Shown here piece by piece: positions 16,653 to 24,422 of a stretch of DNA of 64,000 nt. This DNA comes from Pseudoalteromonas atlantica (GTDB taxonomy: Bacteria; Pseudomonadota; Gammaproteobacteria; Enterobacterales; Alteromonadaceae). A program made the translations under genes and the position numbers. A model generated the notes under the pieces. It saw only the letters and a list, made by a program, of their open reading frames with translations. It was not told the origin of the DNA and searched no databases. Position 1 is the first letter of the stretch; each line of letters begins with the position of its first letter. Where the stretch lies: assembly GCA_007988745.1 (NCBI GenBank), contig BJUT01000008.1, forward strand, positions 47,400 to 111,399. The letters run 5' to 3'.

Positions 16653-19472
16653 TTACTTTAATAACGACCAAATTTCGTTAATGCGCTCTAACTTAGAGTG
16701 TTTAGCGTCATTAAGTTTTGGTAAGTATTGATTTAAGAGCAAATTGAGTTTTTCGCTAATAATTGGTTTAGCTAAATAGTCATTCATTCCTGCTTTAATA
16801 AAACGCTCTTTATCTCCATGAATCGCATTCGCTGTTAACGCTATAATAGGGGTGACAATAGCTAACTCTCTGATTTTTTTAGTGGCAGAAATACCGTCTA
16901 AAATTGGCATTTGAATATCCATAAATATTAAATCTATTGTTTGCGTTTTAACTTTTTCAATCGCCTCTTGCCCATTACTGGCTATTTTAACTAAGCACCC
17001 TTGCTGCTCTAAAAATTGCTGAATCACAATTTGGTTATTTTTATTGTCTTCAACCACGAGTACGTGCGTACCTTTAAATGGCTGAGCATTAATAGTGGCT
17101 GTGTTTAGTGTGGTTTCTTTTTTATTAGTAAAAATAATATCAAGATGAAAAAGCTCTTCCTCAAGCGCAGCAATCGCTCTGGGCAAATGCGAAGGCTTAA
17201 AAGGCCCATTAAACATCAACATACCAGAGCTCGGCGCCTCTGTTTTTTGGTTTTTACCCAGTAGGTCTATGAGTAATAAACACGGTTTATTTAGGCTCTT
17301 ATAACTTTTTAAAAATTGTTGCGCTGCGTCTAAATCGGCTTTATTAGTGGTAACAATAGCGTCGGGCGTATTGATACTGTCTAGCTTTTCGATGTCCTCA
17401 AGGCGTGAAAAATCTATCGAATGGCGAGTAAGCATATGCTCTATCGCCGTGTTTAATGGCAAGTTTTTACTTATCACACACACATAGGGCTTTTTGGCTC
17501 TGGCAGAAAAGCCTTCTCTTTGCACCTGCTCGCTTGTATCTATTAATAAAGGGTAATTCACAATAAACTCACTCCCTTTACCAAACTGCGAGTTAACAGT
17601 AATGCTGCCCCCTGCAGCATCACATATTTGCTTACATATGGCTAAACCTAAGCCACTGCCGCCATATTCCCGAGTGATAGAGTTATCCGATTGTATAAAC
17701 GGCTTAAACATACTCTCGAGCTTGTTTTGCGCAATGCCTATTCCTGTATCTTTAAAACTAAGCTGCAACGTAAATTTATTATTTTCAAACTCAACACACT
17801 GTGCTGTCACTATAAGTGAACCTTTTTGAGTAAACTTAATGGCATTTGAGAGTAAATTTATTGCAATTTGCCTTATACGACCATGATCGCCCACCACCTG
17901 CGCAGGAACATCAGGGTGCAGATCAAAAATAAGTTCGAGGCCTTTTTGCACGGCGCTTTCACTTACAATATCGATAGCCTCTTCTAAGCAAATATCGAGG
18001 CTAAATGGCTGATTATCTATTGAGATTGCTTGCGCTTCAAAGCGTGAGTAGGTCAGCACGTCATCTAAAATACTCAATAATGCATCTGAACTTGTTTTAA
18101 TCATTTGGGTGTAACGTTTTTGATCTGTTGTAAGCCCAGTGTCGTGTAAGATATCTGCACAGCCAATCACTGCATTTAAAGGTGTGCGTATTTCATGGCT
18201 TATATTAGCCATAAAGCGACTTTTAGACTCAGCCAACGATTCAGCCTGGTGCTTAGCATCTAAGAGTATTTGTTCCGCTATCACACGTTCTTGAATATCA
18301 ACCACGGTCGCCGCTATAGACGTTAAGTGTGTGCCATTAAATGAGGTAATTGGTGTGAGGGTCATTTCAACCCAATTTGGCTCATTAAGCGCGTTGGTTA
18401 ACCTAATATCCAAACGTTTAACTTCTCGGTTGCCACTACTGTAGCCTGTAAGAGCTGTGTTTAGCTTTTCCACATCCTCACCCATTACAAAATTAGCAAT
18501 GGGTAAGCCAAGGTGTTTATTTATGTCTGTTTGGAAAAAATTTTGCCATGCTTTGTTCATAAACAATAAACCGCCCTGCGCATCTAACCTCAATACAATA
18601 TCAGGGATGTTATCGACCACAGAGTGGTAGTTATATTCTATTTCAGCCATGGCTTGTTCAGCTTTTACACGCTGGGTAATGTTGGTTTCTATGGCTATAA
18701 AATGCTTAACATTACCGTAATCATCTTTTACGGGGGTGGCATCAATAGCAACCCAGTATTCGTTTTTATTTTTATCATAATTAACGGTTTCTATTTGAAA
18801 AGGCTCGGCATTTTTAATCGCTTTAGCCATTAACTGGCGCGACTCTAGGCTTGTTTTAGGCCCTTGCAACAGTTTGCCAGGGCTAAGCCCGATGACTTCT
18901 TCACATTTATAACTAGTAAGCGTTTCAAAGCTTTTATTAACCCATTCTATTTTGCCAAATCGGTCGGTAATTATAACTAAATTATTGGTGTGGCTTGCCA
19001 CTAAAGAAAGTCGCTTAGCGTACTCTTGTTGCTGGGTGAGTAAGTATTGGTAGTCTTTATGTCGTTGAATGTCGTGTAACGAGCCAATAAACCCGCCGCT
19101 ATCGTCGCAGGCCAAGCGCATTTCAAACCAGTTAGTAAGGCCGTCATTATTTTTTACTTGCAGCTCTATACTGGCACTAAAAACGCCTTCAAAAATAGAC
19201 TCAATATACGCTGACAGCTTTAACGAGTCTTTGGTCTCTAACAGCGATGTGATTTTTTTACCTATGAGCATGGCCGGCGTAAAACCCAACTTATTAAGCC
19301 ATGCTTCGTTCACGTAGCTAAACACTAAATGTTTATCACATTCAAATACACACTCATCAAGTAAGGCAAGTAACTTAGTTTGCCTGCGGGTGTTTGCAGA
19401 AAGCTGCTCTATTAGCGCGTAATGAACTTGTACTTGTAGCTCGTCTTTTTCTTCCATATGCGCCTCATTCAT
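16653..19472 (-). CDS. Soluble hybrid histidine kinase (three PAS, HisKA, HATPase, receiver)
   Basis: A 939-residue hybrid kinase with no membrane segment, so it senses a cytoplasmic signal. PAS domains span about 38-137, 155-270 and 280-400. The second has the LOV-like stretch GLSPGKLLQGPKTS but lacks the flavin-binding Cys of true LOV domains. HisKA has H426 in ANISHEIRTPLNAVIG. The ATPase part has LLSNAIKF and GGSGLGLAICK. About 670-790 looks like a degenerate receiver, and a complete receiver (VLVVEDNKNNQ, FMDIQMPILDG, KPI) ends the protein. The start overlaps the hydrolase stop; an ATG at 19457 with GAGG upstream is an alternative. It is the natural phosphate source for the HPt protein. 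Confidence 0.93.
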   Translation of the reverse strand: MNEAHMEEKDELQVQVHYALIEQLSANTRRQTKLLALLDECVFECDKHLVFSYVNEAWLNKLGFTPAMLIGKKITSLLETKDSLKLSAYIESIFEGVFSASIELQVKNNDGLTNWFEMRLACDDSGGFIGSLHDIQRHKDYQYLLTQQQEYAKRLSLVASHTNNLVIITDRFGKIEWVNKSFETLTSYKCEEVIGLSPGKLLQGPKTSLESRQLMAKAIKNAEPFQIETVNYDKNKNEYWVAIDATPVKDDYGNVKHFIAIETNITQRVKAEQAMAEIEYNYHSVVDNIPDIVLRLDAQGGLLFMNKAWQNFFQTDINKHLGLPIANFVMGEDVEKLNTALTGYSSGNREVKRLDIRLTNALNEPNWVEMTLTPITSFNGTHLTSIAATVVDIQERVIAEQILLDAKHQAESLAESKSRFMANISHEIRTPLNAVIGCADILHDTGLTTDQKRYTQMIKTSSDALLSILDDVLTYSRFEAQAISIDNQPFSLDICLEEAIDIVSESAVQKGLELIFDLHPDVPAQVVGDHGRIRQIAINLLSNAIKFTQKGSLIVTAQCVEFENNKFTLQLSFKDTGIGIAQNKLESMFKPFIQSDNSITREYGGSGLGLAICKQICDAAGGSITVNSQFGKGSEFIVNYPLLIDTSEQVQREGFSARAKKPYVCVISKNLPLNTAIEHMLTRHSIDFSRLEDIEKLDSINTPDAIVTTNKADLDAAQQFLKSYKSLNKPCLLLIDLLGKNQKTEAPSSGMLMFNGPFKPSHLPRAIAALEEELFHLDIIFTNKKETTLNTATINAQPFKGTHVLVVEDNKNNQIVIQQFLEQQGCLVKIASNGQEAIEKVKTQTIDLIFMDIQMPILDGISATKKIRELAIVTPIIALTANAIHGDKERFIKAGMNDYLAKPIISEKLNLLLNQYLPKLNDAKHSKLERINEIWSLLK

Positions 19473-20061
19473 TTACTAGTTCTGTATGGCTGCACACCTT
19501 GGCATAAAGCGGAAAAACCTCTTCACAGTAAAATGATTGCTCAAACGGCGTTCTGCTTGATGTACAGTCATTAAGTACCGTCACATTAAAGCCAAGCTCT
19601 ACCGCAGAACGCGCCGTAGAGTCAATGCAAATAGAGGTCACCGTGCCTGCTAAAACAATGTTAGTGATGCCATTTTTATTAAGCACATTTGCAAGCTCTG
19701 TATGAGTAAACGCATTTAACCCGCGTTTACCGGGTATTTGCATAATACGTTTGCCATATTTATTAAACTCTTTAATGCCTTGAGCACCATAAGAGTCGGC
19801 TTTAAAAGCCCCTACTTCGGCAATCACTTTTAAAATACCAATTGGGTTTTTAAGCTCGCTATAATCTTGTGTAAAGTGAATAGGCGTACTGAGCACTAAT
19901 GCAAATTTATCTATGTATTTGTCGAGCAGCGCTAACGTGTTATTTACCACGCCGGTTACTCTTGATGACTCTTCAACCACTTGGTATAAAATGCCATCAG
20001 GCGAAAAGTAATCATTTTGAAAACCAATGAGCAGCAAAGCTGTTTTTGATAAATCGTTCAT
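19465..20061 (-). CDS. Cysteine hydrolase, isochorismatase fold
   Basis: This 198-residue protein has the isochorismatase/nicotinamidase fold. The catalytic triad is visible as D17 (GFQNDYF), K112 (PGKRGLNAF) and C145 (TVTSICIDSTARSAVELG). The cis-peptide region GTVTSICIDSTAR is typical. Known relatives hydrolyse amides such as nicotinamide, or isochorismate; the substrate here cannot be read from the sequence. It is translationally coupled to the hybrid kinase (the stop lies inside the kinase start region) and follows the receiver gene by 21 nt. It may make, destroy or sense the small molecule that the kinase monitors. Confidence 0.88.
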   Translation of the reverse strand: MNDLSKTALLLIGFQNDYFSPDGILYQVVEESSRVTGVVNNTLALLDKYIDKFALVLSTPIHFTQDYSELKNPIGILKVIAEVGAFKADSYGAQGIKEFNKYGKRIMQIPGKRGLNAFTHTELANVLNKNGITNIVLAGTVTSICIDSTARSAVELGFNVTVLNDCTSSRTPFEQSFYCEEVFPLYAKVCSHTELVNE

Positions 20062-20082
20062 AACGTCCTCCTAAACGGGCCT

Positions 20083-21114
20083 TTAGGCAGCTTGCCAAGG
20101 CTTAATAAACTCTTCTAATACAGCTTTTGTTACCGGTTTTTGAAGATAGTGCGTCACCCCTTTTTCGAACAACTGAGCAATTTGTTGCTCCTCAGTAATG
20201 CCCGTTAAAATAACTTTTGGCGTGTTATCGTTTGGGGTGTTTTGTTTAATGAGCTGCTGAGCTACATCACTGCCAAACATACCTGGCATACGCTCATCTA
20301 ACAGCAGTAAATCGAAAGGTTCTTGCTGGGCAATAAGTAAGGCACTTGAGCCATTTTCTGCACAGGTTACTGCGCAGCCAAGCATTTCAAGCATGACTTT
20401 GGTCGCAACTTGGCTTGGCAAGCTGTCATCAGCAACCAATACAGATAATTTGCTGTGGGTATTTAAATTATTAACCGCATTAACTAAGTCAGTATCAAAA
20501 AACGGCCACGCCAATACAGGTTGAGAAATAGCGTGATGGCTTTGCAGCTCACTGAGCGCATCAAATGCGCAAATTTTTATACTCTGAGACGCCCCATTAT
20601 TTAAAAAATCACTCGCAAGTTGCTCTGCAGATAGGTGACGCGCATCTTCAATTTTTAAAGCGTTGGTGTGGTTGCTGTCGGCGAGTTTTAAACCATAGTT
20701 TTGCGCACTAAAATTAACTAGATAATGAATGCTTTGCTCTAAGTCGTCTTTATTATTGGCTGCGCTAATAAACTCTTTGTTTGTATCTACCGATGAAATT
20801 GGCTCACGGGTTGCAAGTAAACCGTGTATATCAATGGTGTGCATTTCAGGATTCGAATCTACCCAGTAATTTAAATTAATGCCCTGTAAATTGGCCTCTA
20901 CTGTTAGCAAAAAATGGCTTTTAGCGGCTTTTAGCGAAGGTAAAATAAACGCTTCACACTGGATAATCATTTGCTCAGGAGACACCTGTAAACAAATATA
21001 ATTACACTGTAATTTGTTGATGAGTGTAATTGCCACATTTGTGTTGTCTGCTTTGCAAAAGCGGGCAATTACCCCTTGAATAATTTCTAAAACATGGCTG
21101 TTATTACTCATCAT
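20083..21114 (-). CDS. Protein with C-terminal receiver domain and unknown N-terminal half
   Basis: The 343-residue protein ends in an intact receiver: acidic pair D229/D230 (VLVADDS), phosphoacceptor D273 (LLLDERMPG), LTG and the QKP lysine. Residues 1-220 match no family I recognise; they are mostly helical with scattered beta segments and contain no DNA-binding motif. A second ATG at 21111 is better spaced from AGGA than the first. It heads the operon with the hydrolase and hybrid kinase, and a LuxO-type site and a sigma54-like promoter lie upstream. It may be a phosphate sink or an output partner of the kinase. Confidence 0.85.
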   Translation of the reverse strand: MMSNNSHVLEIIQGVIARFCKADNTNVAITLINKLQCNYICLQVSPEQMIIQCEAFILPSLKAAKSHFLLTVEANLQGINLNYWVDSNPEMHTIDIHGLLATREPISSVDTNKEFISAANNKDDLEQSIHYLVNFSAQNYGLKLADSNHTNALKIEDARHLSAEQLASDFLNNGASQSIKICAFDALSELQSHHAISQPVLAWPFFDTDLVNAVNNLNTHSKLSVLVADDSLPSQVATKVMLEMLGCAVTCAENGSSALLIAQQEPFDLLLLDERMPGMFGSDVAQQLIKQNTPNDNTPKVILTGITEEQQIAQLFEKGVTHYLQKPVTKAVLEEFIKPWQAA

Positions 21115-21146
21115 CGTTCCTAATAAGAATGGCTCTGTAGTTAAAT

Positions 21147-21162
21147 ATCAATTTACATGCCA
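21147..21162 (-). promoter_or_regulatory. Sigma54-like promoter of the receiver-hydrolase-kinase operon
   Basis: The minus strand reads TGGCATGTAAATTGAT. The -24 half is excellent and TTG of the -12 half is present, but the conserved GC is GA, so activity is less sure than at the other two sites. It lies about 33 bp before the first start codon. Confidence 0.5.
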
Positions 21163-21234
21163 CTTGCAGCGCCTTTACTAATACGATGAATTCATTAGAT
21201 TTAAAAATTACACATCCTTTACATAAATGCGCTT

Positions 21235-21247
21235 TTGCAAATTGCAA
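21235..21247 (-). promoter_or_regulatory. LuxO-type enhancer site upstream of the receiver-hydrolase-kinase operon
   Basis: TTGCAAATTGCAA matches TTGCA-N3-TGCAA perfectly and is centred about 80 bp upstream of the sigma54-like -24 element. A degenerate half-site (ATGCATGGCAA) follows at about 21254. Confidence 0.65.
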
Positions 21248-21375
21248 TTCAAAATGCATGGCAAATGAGTAATTAAGCGAGTTAACAGTAAAACAGAATT
21301 AACCAATCGATTTTTTGCGCTTTAAATTATTAATTAATCGTTTAATATGAACCCAACTAAATTGAGGAGAGTATT

Positions 21376-21639
21376 ATGCTTACAGTAATTTTTGGCCGCG
21401 AAGGCTGCCCATTTTGTGTACGTGCTAAAGATGTTGCCGAGCAACTATCAAATGAGCGTGATGATTTTAAGTTTCGTTACATCGATATTATCAAAGAAGG
21501 CATTAGCAAAGCGGATTTAGAAAAGTCTGCAGGAAAACCATGCCCAACTGTGCCACAAATTTTTGTAGATCAAACCCACATTGGTGGATTTACTGAATTT
21601 GAAGCCTACGCAAAAGAAAATCTAGGCCTATATAAATAA
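21376..21639 (+). CDS. grxA: Glutaredoxin 1
   Basis: GrxA reduces disulfides and mixed glutathione disulfides, including those of ribonucleotide reductase, using glutathione. The 87-residue product has the active site GCPFC near the N-terminus, the glutathione-binding TVPQIFVD motif with cis-Pro, and GGFTEFEAY. It starts MLTVIFGREGCPFCVRAKD and aligns closely with E. coli GrxA. A GAGGAGAG site lies upstream of the ATG. It is monocistronic. Confidence 0.96.
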   Translation: MLTVIFGREGCPFCVRAKDVAEQLSNERDDFKFRYIDIIKEGISKADLEKSAGKPCPTVPQIFVDQTHIGGFTEFEAYAKENLGLYK

Positions 21640-21657
21640 CGCTTTGTATATAGCTTG

Positions 21658-21695
21658 TTAACCAGTTTAAAAAATCAAAAACTTAAACTGGTTAA
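21658..21695 (+). terminator. Hairpin after grxA
   Basis: TTAACCAGTTTA pairs with TAAACTGGTTAA, a 12-bp stem just past the grxA stop. The following sequence is only weakly T-rich, so termination is probable but not certain. Confidence 0.6.
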
Positions 21696-21801
21696 ATTTC
21701 AACCAACATCAACCACATACAAATTAGTTGTAATTTATACAAGCAATTGCCTCGTATTTCCTATACAATGCGCGCCTCTTTAAATTCGTTGAGGCGTATT
21801 A

Positions 21802-23619
21802 ATGTCAGAACCAGTCACGTTTGAATCTCTAAATCTTTCTCCTGCAATTTTAAAGGCAGTTGAAGAGTTGGGTTACAAGACACCATCTGAAATCCAAGCT
21901 CAATGTATACCGTTATTGCTAGAAAGAAAGGACGTACTGGGACTAGCACAAACGGGTACAGGTAAAACTGCAGCATTTGCACTGCCGTTACTAAACAATA
22001 TTGACCCGTCTGTGAAACAGCCACAGATCCTTGTACTCACACCAACACGTGAGCTTGCGATCCAAGTTGCTGAGGCATTTGAACAATATGCAAAAGGTAC
22101 TCGTGGTGTTGAAGTATTAGCACTGTACGGTGGCCAAAGCTACAGCATTCAATTAAGCGCACTTCGTCGTGGCGCACAAATTATTGTTGCTACTCCGGGT
22201 CGATTAATCGATCACATAAACCGTGGCACTATCAAGTTTGATGCTTTACAAGCACTTGTACTTGATGAAGCCGATGAAATGTTACGTATGGGCTTTATCG
22301 ATGATGTTGAAAACATCATGGAAAAAACACCGCGCGAAAAGCAAACATGTCTTTTCTCTGCGACCATGCCTAAGCAAATTCAAAACATCAGCAGCAAATA
22401 TATGAATAACCCTGAACAGGTTCATATATCTGCGCGTAACTCAACTGTATCATCTGTTGAGCAAGTGTTTTGGAATGCACACGTACATAAAAACAAAGCC
22501 ATTGTTCGTTTCTTAGAAGCAGAGCAATACGAAGGTGCTATTGTTTTCGTACGTACACGTAACGATACAGTGCAACTTGCTGAGTTACTAGAGCGCGAAG
22601 GTTTCTCTGCTGCGCCACTTAATGGTGACATGAACCAGCAAGCACGTGAGCGCACGGTAGATCGCTTAAAAAGCGGTATGCTAAACGTTGTTATTGCAAC
22701 AGACGTAGCAGCACGTGGTCTTGATGTAGACCGTTTAAGCTTAGTTATCAACTACGATATTCCACAAGACTCAGAAGCCTACGTTCACCGTATTGGCCGT
22801 ACAGGTCGTGCTGGACGTACTGGTAAAGCAATTTTATTTGTTAAGCATAACGAACGTTATTTACTTAAAAATATCATTCGTCATACTAAGTCTGAAATTG
22901 CACAAGTTGAGCTACCTACAGCTAAAGTAGTTGAAGAAAAACGAATTAATGCGTTAAAAGAAAAGCTTACGCTTGCTCTTGAAAACAAAGACATTACGTT
23001 CTTCAATGAAGTTGCTGCTAGCATGGCACAAAAACTAGACTTATCTTTAGAAGACCTAGCGGGTGCATTACTGTGTTTAGCACAGCAACAATCGCCAATT
23101 AAAGTTGAAGAAGTTAAGATTCAACCTCGCAACGAGCGTAATACACGTAACGAGCGTGGCGATCGTAATGACCGTCGTCGTAACGAACGTGGTGACCGCC
23201 CTGAGCGTAAACCTCGCGAGCGTAACAGCCGCGATGCAGGCCCTATGGATACTTACCGTATCGAAGTGGGTCGTGAGCACGGTGTACAGGTTAAAAACAT
23301 TGTTGGCGCGATTGCTAACGAAGCTGATATCTCAAGCAAGTTTATTGGTGACATTCGTCTACACGACAGTCACAGTACGGTACAATTACCGCAAAACATG
23401 CCTAAAGATGTACTTGATCACTTCCAAAAAGTGTTTATTTGTAAACGCCCAATGGGTATGACACTAACACAAGATCAAGGCCCAGCTGAGCCACGTGGTG
23501 AACGCGCTGAGCGCCCAAGTGGTGATAAAAAGCGTAGCTTTAACAAAGACAACCAACGCGGTGATAAACGTGGCGGCCCTCGTAAAGAACGTCGCCCTGT
23601 GAGCTTCACATCTAACTAA
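21802..23619 (+). CDS. deaD: DEAD-box ATP-dependent RNA helicase DeaD/CsdA
   Basis: DeaD unwinds RNA during 50S assembly and mRNA decay, especially in the cold. The 605-residue protein has all helicase motifs: the Q motif (YKTPSEIQAQCIP), AQTGTGKTAAF, PTRELA, TPGRLID, LDEADEML, SATMP, ATDVAARGLDV and YVHRIGRTGRAGR. A DbpA-type RNA-binding domain (about 480-550) follows, and basic Arg/Asn/Asp-rich stretches of RGG-like character flank it. Length is near that of E. coli DeaD (629). The 105 nt upstream of the ATG could be a cold-responsive leader. A strong terminator follows. Confidence 0.97.
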   Translation: MSEPVTFESLNLSPAILKAVEELGYKTPSEIQAQCIPLLLERKDVLGLAQTGTGKTAAFALPLLNNIDPSVKQPQILVLTPTRELAIQVAEAFEQYAKGTRGVEVLALYGGQSYSIQLSALRRGAQIIVATPGRLIDHINRGTIKFDALQALVLDEADEMLRMGFIDDVENIMEKTPREKQTCLFSATMPKQIQNISSKYMNNPEQVHISARNSTVSSVEQVFWNAHVHKNKAIVRFLEAEQYEGAIVFVRTRNDTVQLAELLEREGFSAAPLNGDMNQQARERTVDRLKSGMLNVVIATDVAARGLDVDRLSLVINYDIPQDSEAYVHRIGRTGRAGRTGKAILFVKHNERYLLKNIIRHTKSEIAQVELPTAKVVEEKRINALKEKLTLALENKDITFFNEVAASMAQKLDLSLEDLAGALLCLAQQQSPIKVEEVKIQPRNERNTRNERGDRNDRRRNERGDRPERKPRERNSRDAGPMDTYRIEVGREHGVQVKNIVGAIANEADISSKFIGDIRLHDSHSTVQLPQNMPKDVLDHFQKVFICKRPMGMTLTQDQGPAEPRGERAERPSGDKKRSFNKDNQRGDKRGGPRKERRPVSFTSN

Positions 23620-23640
23620 GCTTTATAGCTTACGTTATAA

Positions 23641-23673
23641 AAAACCTTGCCACGAAAGTGCCAAGGTTTTTTT
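23641..23673 (+). terminator. Terminator of deaD
   Basis: AAAACCTTG pairs with CAAGGTTTT and is followed directly by a run of T. Confidence 0.9.
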
Positions 23674-23751
23674 GTTTTAAAGCCACTGCTTTTGTAAAAA
23701 ATAAAAATTCTGTAAACTAAGAAAAAACTATAATTCACGGATGAATTAAAA

Positions 23752-24342
23752 TTGAAAAAATATTATGACAACTTGCTCTTTGCAGCAATAATAAGCTTTC
23801 CAATACTGAGCATTGGCATGCTTATGTTAATGGATTTTACCGACCCGCCATTTATCGAAAATAAAATTTATGAGGCTATTTTTTATATAGCGCTTCCTAT
23901 TTTTTGCGGGGCATCATTTATCTATCTCCATGTACTTGTAATCAAAAAATATAGACGTTGCAGTGACTATAGAGAGCACCTTAAAGATAGCTTTTCAGAT
24001 ACAAAAATGAAGTTATCATTAATCTTCATCTACCCATTACTCCCTTTGTTAATCTATGCAACTCTCTATTTTTTACTCTCTGCCCCCATTGAGTTATGGG
24101 CTTACTACACGCAAGGCGATTATTGGTATAAGGAATATATCCTCACTGATGTACAAGAATGTGGGTCTGATTATGAAGATAGTTGTACTCGTTTATACTT
24201 TAAAGACCCTACAACTAACAAAACGCACGATTTTAGATGGTACGACGATAAATCTACAATAATGAATAACAAAAACGATTATGTGTATATTGTTGGTGAG
24301 GCCAGTTTGTTTGGCTATATAGTGAGAGAATTAGAAAGGTAA
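23752..24342 (+). CDS. Hypothetical inner-membrane protein
   Basis: I recognise no family. From a TTG start at 23752 the product has 196 residues. Hydrophobic segments lie at about 8-27, 42-65 and 88-115, followed by a polar C-terminal domain of about 75 residues containing a Cys pair (ECGSDYEDSC), which suggests a periplasmic or lumenal location. The ribosome site is weak (GGATG), and an internal ATG at about residue 21 would remove the first helix. Codon usage looks normal for the region but AT-rich. It is convergent with the AbgT gene. Confidence 0.65.
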   Translation: MKKYYDNLLFAAIISFPILSIGMLMLMDFTDPPFIENKIYEAIFYIALPIFCGASFIYLHVLVIKKYRRCSDYREHLKDSFSDTKMKLSLIFIYPLLPLLIYATLYFLLSAPIELWAYYTQGDYWYKEYILTDVQECGSDYEDSCTRLYFKDPTTNKTHDFRWYDDKSTIMNNKNDYVYIVGEASLFGYIVRELER

Positions 24343-24380
24343 TTAACACTACTTTTTACATTGCAGCAATTTTATATAAA

Positions 24381-24404
24381 AACCTCACTCAAGTGAGTGA
24401 GGTT
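24381..24404. terminator. Bidirectional terminator between the hypothetical gene and the AbgT gene
   Basis: AACCTCACTC pairs with GAGTGAGGTT around a 4-nt loop. The minus strand is followed by a T-rich tract, serving the AbgT transporter gene, and the hairpin can also serve the plus-strand gene. Confidence 0.85.
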
Positions 24405-24422
24405 CATAAATTAAGGTTTAAG

